Assembly: GCA_022710245.1 (NCBI GenBank) | Contig: JAKLHH010000424.1 | Span: 1-6,739, forward strand | Source of the DNA: Myxococcota bacterium | GTDB taxonomy: Bacteria; Myxococcota; Polyangia; GCA-2747355; JAKLHH01 | Length of the DNA: 6,739 nucleotides | Direction of reading: 5' to 3' | Shown here: in pieces, positions 5,985-6,739 of the stretch | Position numbering within the stretch: position 1 is the stretch's first letter | How the letters are laid out: each line of letters starts with the position of its first letter | The notes under the pieces: generated by a model | Told to the model about the DNA's origin: nothing | The model's database searches: none | What the model saw: the letters and a program-made list of their open reading frames with translations, nothing else | Program-made: the position numbers and the translations under genes

Positions 5985-6739
5985 CGAGCGGGTCCTCTTC
6001 CACACGGGCGAGCCGGCGCTGGGCGAGCCCTTCAGCGCGGGCCCGCCAGCGGGCGCCGAGGAGTCTCTGGCCCAGGTCGAGCGGGAGTTCCCGGGCGTCG
6101 CGCTGCACTGGACACCGGTGCCCTCTCGCATCTGGATGCCCGCGATCGCGGTCGACGACTGGCGCAGCCGCGCCTTCCCCTCGGCCTTCGACAGCATGCT
6201 CGCCGGCTCGCGGACCGAGCCGACCAGCCTCCTCGTCTTCGGCGCGCGACCGCCGCTCCTCGCCGCGACCGCGGTCGAGGTGCTGACCCGCTACCAGCGC
6301 CGGGTCCAGCGTCGCAACCGGTGGTCCACGGGACCACGCTTCGACAGGTTGCTCCAGGCCCACCGCGCGCTCCACGATCTCAGCCGGCCGCTCGTCGCCG
6401 CGGACTACAGCCACGCGCTCGACACCTGGCACTGGATCTTGCGCCTCGAGCCGGACGCAAGCCTCGCGCTGCAGCTCGCGGCGCTCTTTCACGACGTCGA
6501 GCGCCTGATCAGCGAGGCCGACCGGCGCGTGGAGCACCTGGCCGAGGACTACCAGGCGTTCAAGCGCGAGCACGCGCGGGCCGGGGCGCGCTTCGTCCGC
6601 GGCTACCTCGGCCAGCTCGGCGTCGAGCAGCAGGAGCTGGCGGAGACCGAGCGGCTGGTCGCGGCGCACGAGGCACCCGACGGGGAGCGCGCCGTCGGGC
6701 TGCTGAACGAGGCCGACGCGCTCTCGTTCCTCTCGCTGA
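5980..6739 (+). CDS. HD-domain protein, DUF4202-like (partial, cut by window end)
   Basis: The frame from ATG 5980 runs 253 codons to the window end without a stop. Residues about 140-253 show an HD-type phosphohydrolase pattern: H145 (DYSHALDTWHW), H171-D172 (LAALFHDVERL), H198 (FKREHARAGARF), H230 (VAAHEAPDG) and D246 (LLNEADALSFLSL). The spacing and the phrases 'FHDVERL', 'DYQAFK..HA' and 'LLNEADALSF' match DUF4202 proteins as I recall them, a family without an established function; the HD pattern suggests a metal-bound His/Asp site acting on a phosphoester or nucleotide. Residues 1-120 are not recognised: soluble, rich in Trp, Pro and Arg, with no signal peptide or membrane segment. The final base and the family pattern suggest the reading continues as LSLN, so little beyond the last part of the HD domain is likely missing. 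It is divergent from the deacetylase and may be a separate unit. Confidence 0.75.
   Translation, partial: MIERVLFHTGEPALGEPFSAGPPAGAEESLAQVEREFPGVALHWTPVPSRIWMPAIAVDDWRSRAFPSAFDSMLAGSRTEPTSLLVFGARPPLLAATAVEVLTRYQRRVQRRNRWSTGPRFDRLLQAHRALHDLSRPLVAADYSHALDTWHWILRLEPDASLALQLAALFHDVERLISEADRRVEHLAEDYQAFKREHARAGARFVRGYLGQLGVEQQELAETERLVAAHEAPDGERAVGLLNEADALSFLSL

Noticed and set aside
5724..6197. N-terminal extension of the PIG-L deacetylase on the - strand
   Set aside because: It would run antisense into the HD-domain gene, has no conserved motif, and the family fold begins just after the ATG at 5723.
5950..6669. 239-codon - strand frame opposite the HD-domain gene
   Set aside because: The + strand frame carries the ordered H, HD and D residues of an HD domain; the - strand frame shows none.
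1..6739. tRNA or rRNA genes, CRISPR arrays, insertion sequences
   Set aside because: None seen: no cloverleaf-like tRNA sequence, no regularly spaced repeats and no transposase motifs on either strand.

Overview
The window is very GC-rich DNA (by eye about 70% or more), with strong G/C preference at third codon positions, Shine-Dalgarno-led starts and genes that overlap or nearly touch. This points to a high-GC bacterium. A Myxococcota-like or high-GC proteobacterial source is my guess; no gene here is diagnostic of taxonomy.

Layout: bases 1-97 hold the last 31 codons of an upstream + strand gene whose tail resembles an extended SDR (NAD-dependent sugar epimerase/dehydratase). A 266-base non-coding stretch follows, with a possible terminator hairpin and a weak promoter candidate. 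Then comes a compact + strand operon: (i) 364-2829, a fused two-domain glycosyltransferase (GT4 fold plus CgeB-like fold) whose C-terminus carries an in-frame 45-bp tandem duplication built on palindromes; (ii) 2845-4062, a stand-alone CgeB-like glycosyltransferase; (iii) 4059-4880, a SAM-dependent methyltransferase of the CmoB-resembling TIGR04290 (Rta_06860) type, with an ATGA start/stop overlap to the gene before it. A PIG-L/LmbE-type Zn deacetylase (4899-5723, - strand) converges on the operon with an 18-base gap. After a 256-base divergent intergenic region, a + strand gene (from 5980, cut by the window end) encodes an HD-domain protein that looks like the DUF4202 family.

How they may work together: two or three sugar-transfer domains, a methyltransferase, a deacetylase and probably a sugar-nucleotide SDR enzyme form a set able to build and decorate a glycan or glycoconjugate (transfer, N-deacetylation, methylation). 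The conserved neighbourhood is known to me mainly as family names; I know of no established product, so the pathway is an inference. The absence of signal peptides and membrane segments suggests cytoplasmic assembly.

Most unusual: a perfect 12-bp inverted repeat that buries the start codon of the HD-domain gene and sits against a sigma-54-like -24/-12 element; the in-frame palindromic duplication at the end of the fused glycosyltransferase; and the fusion itself, which has no internal start codon in its linker.
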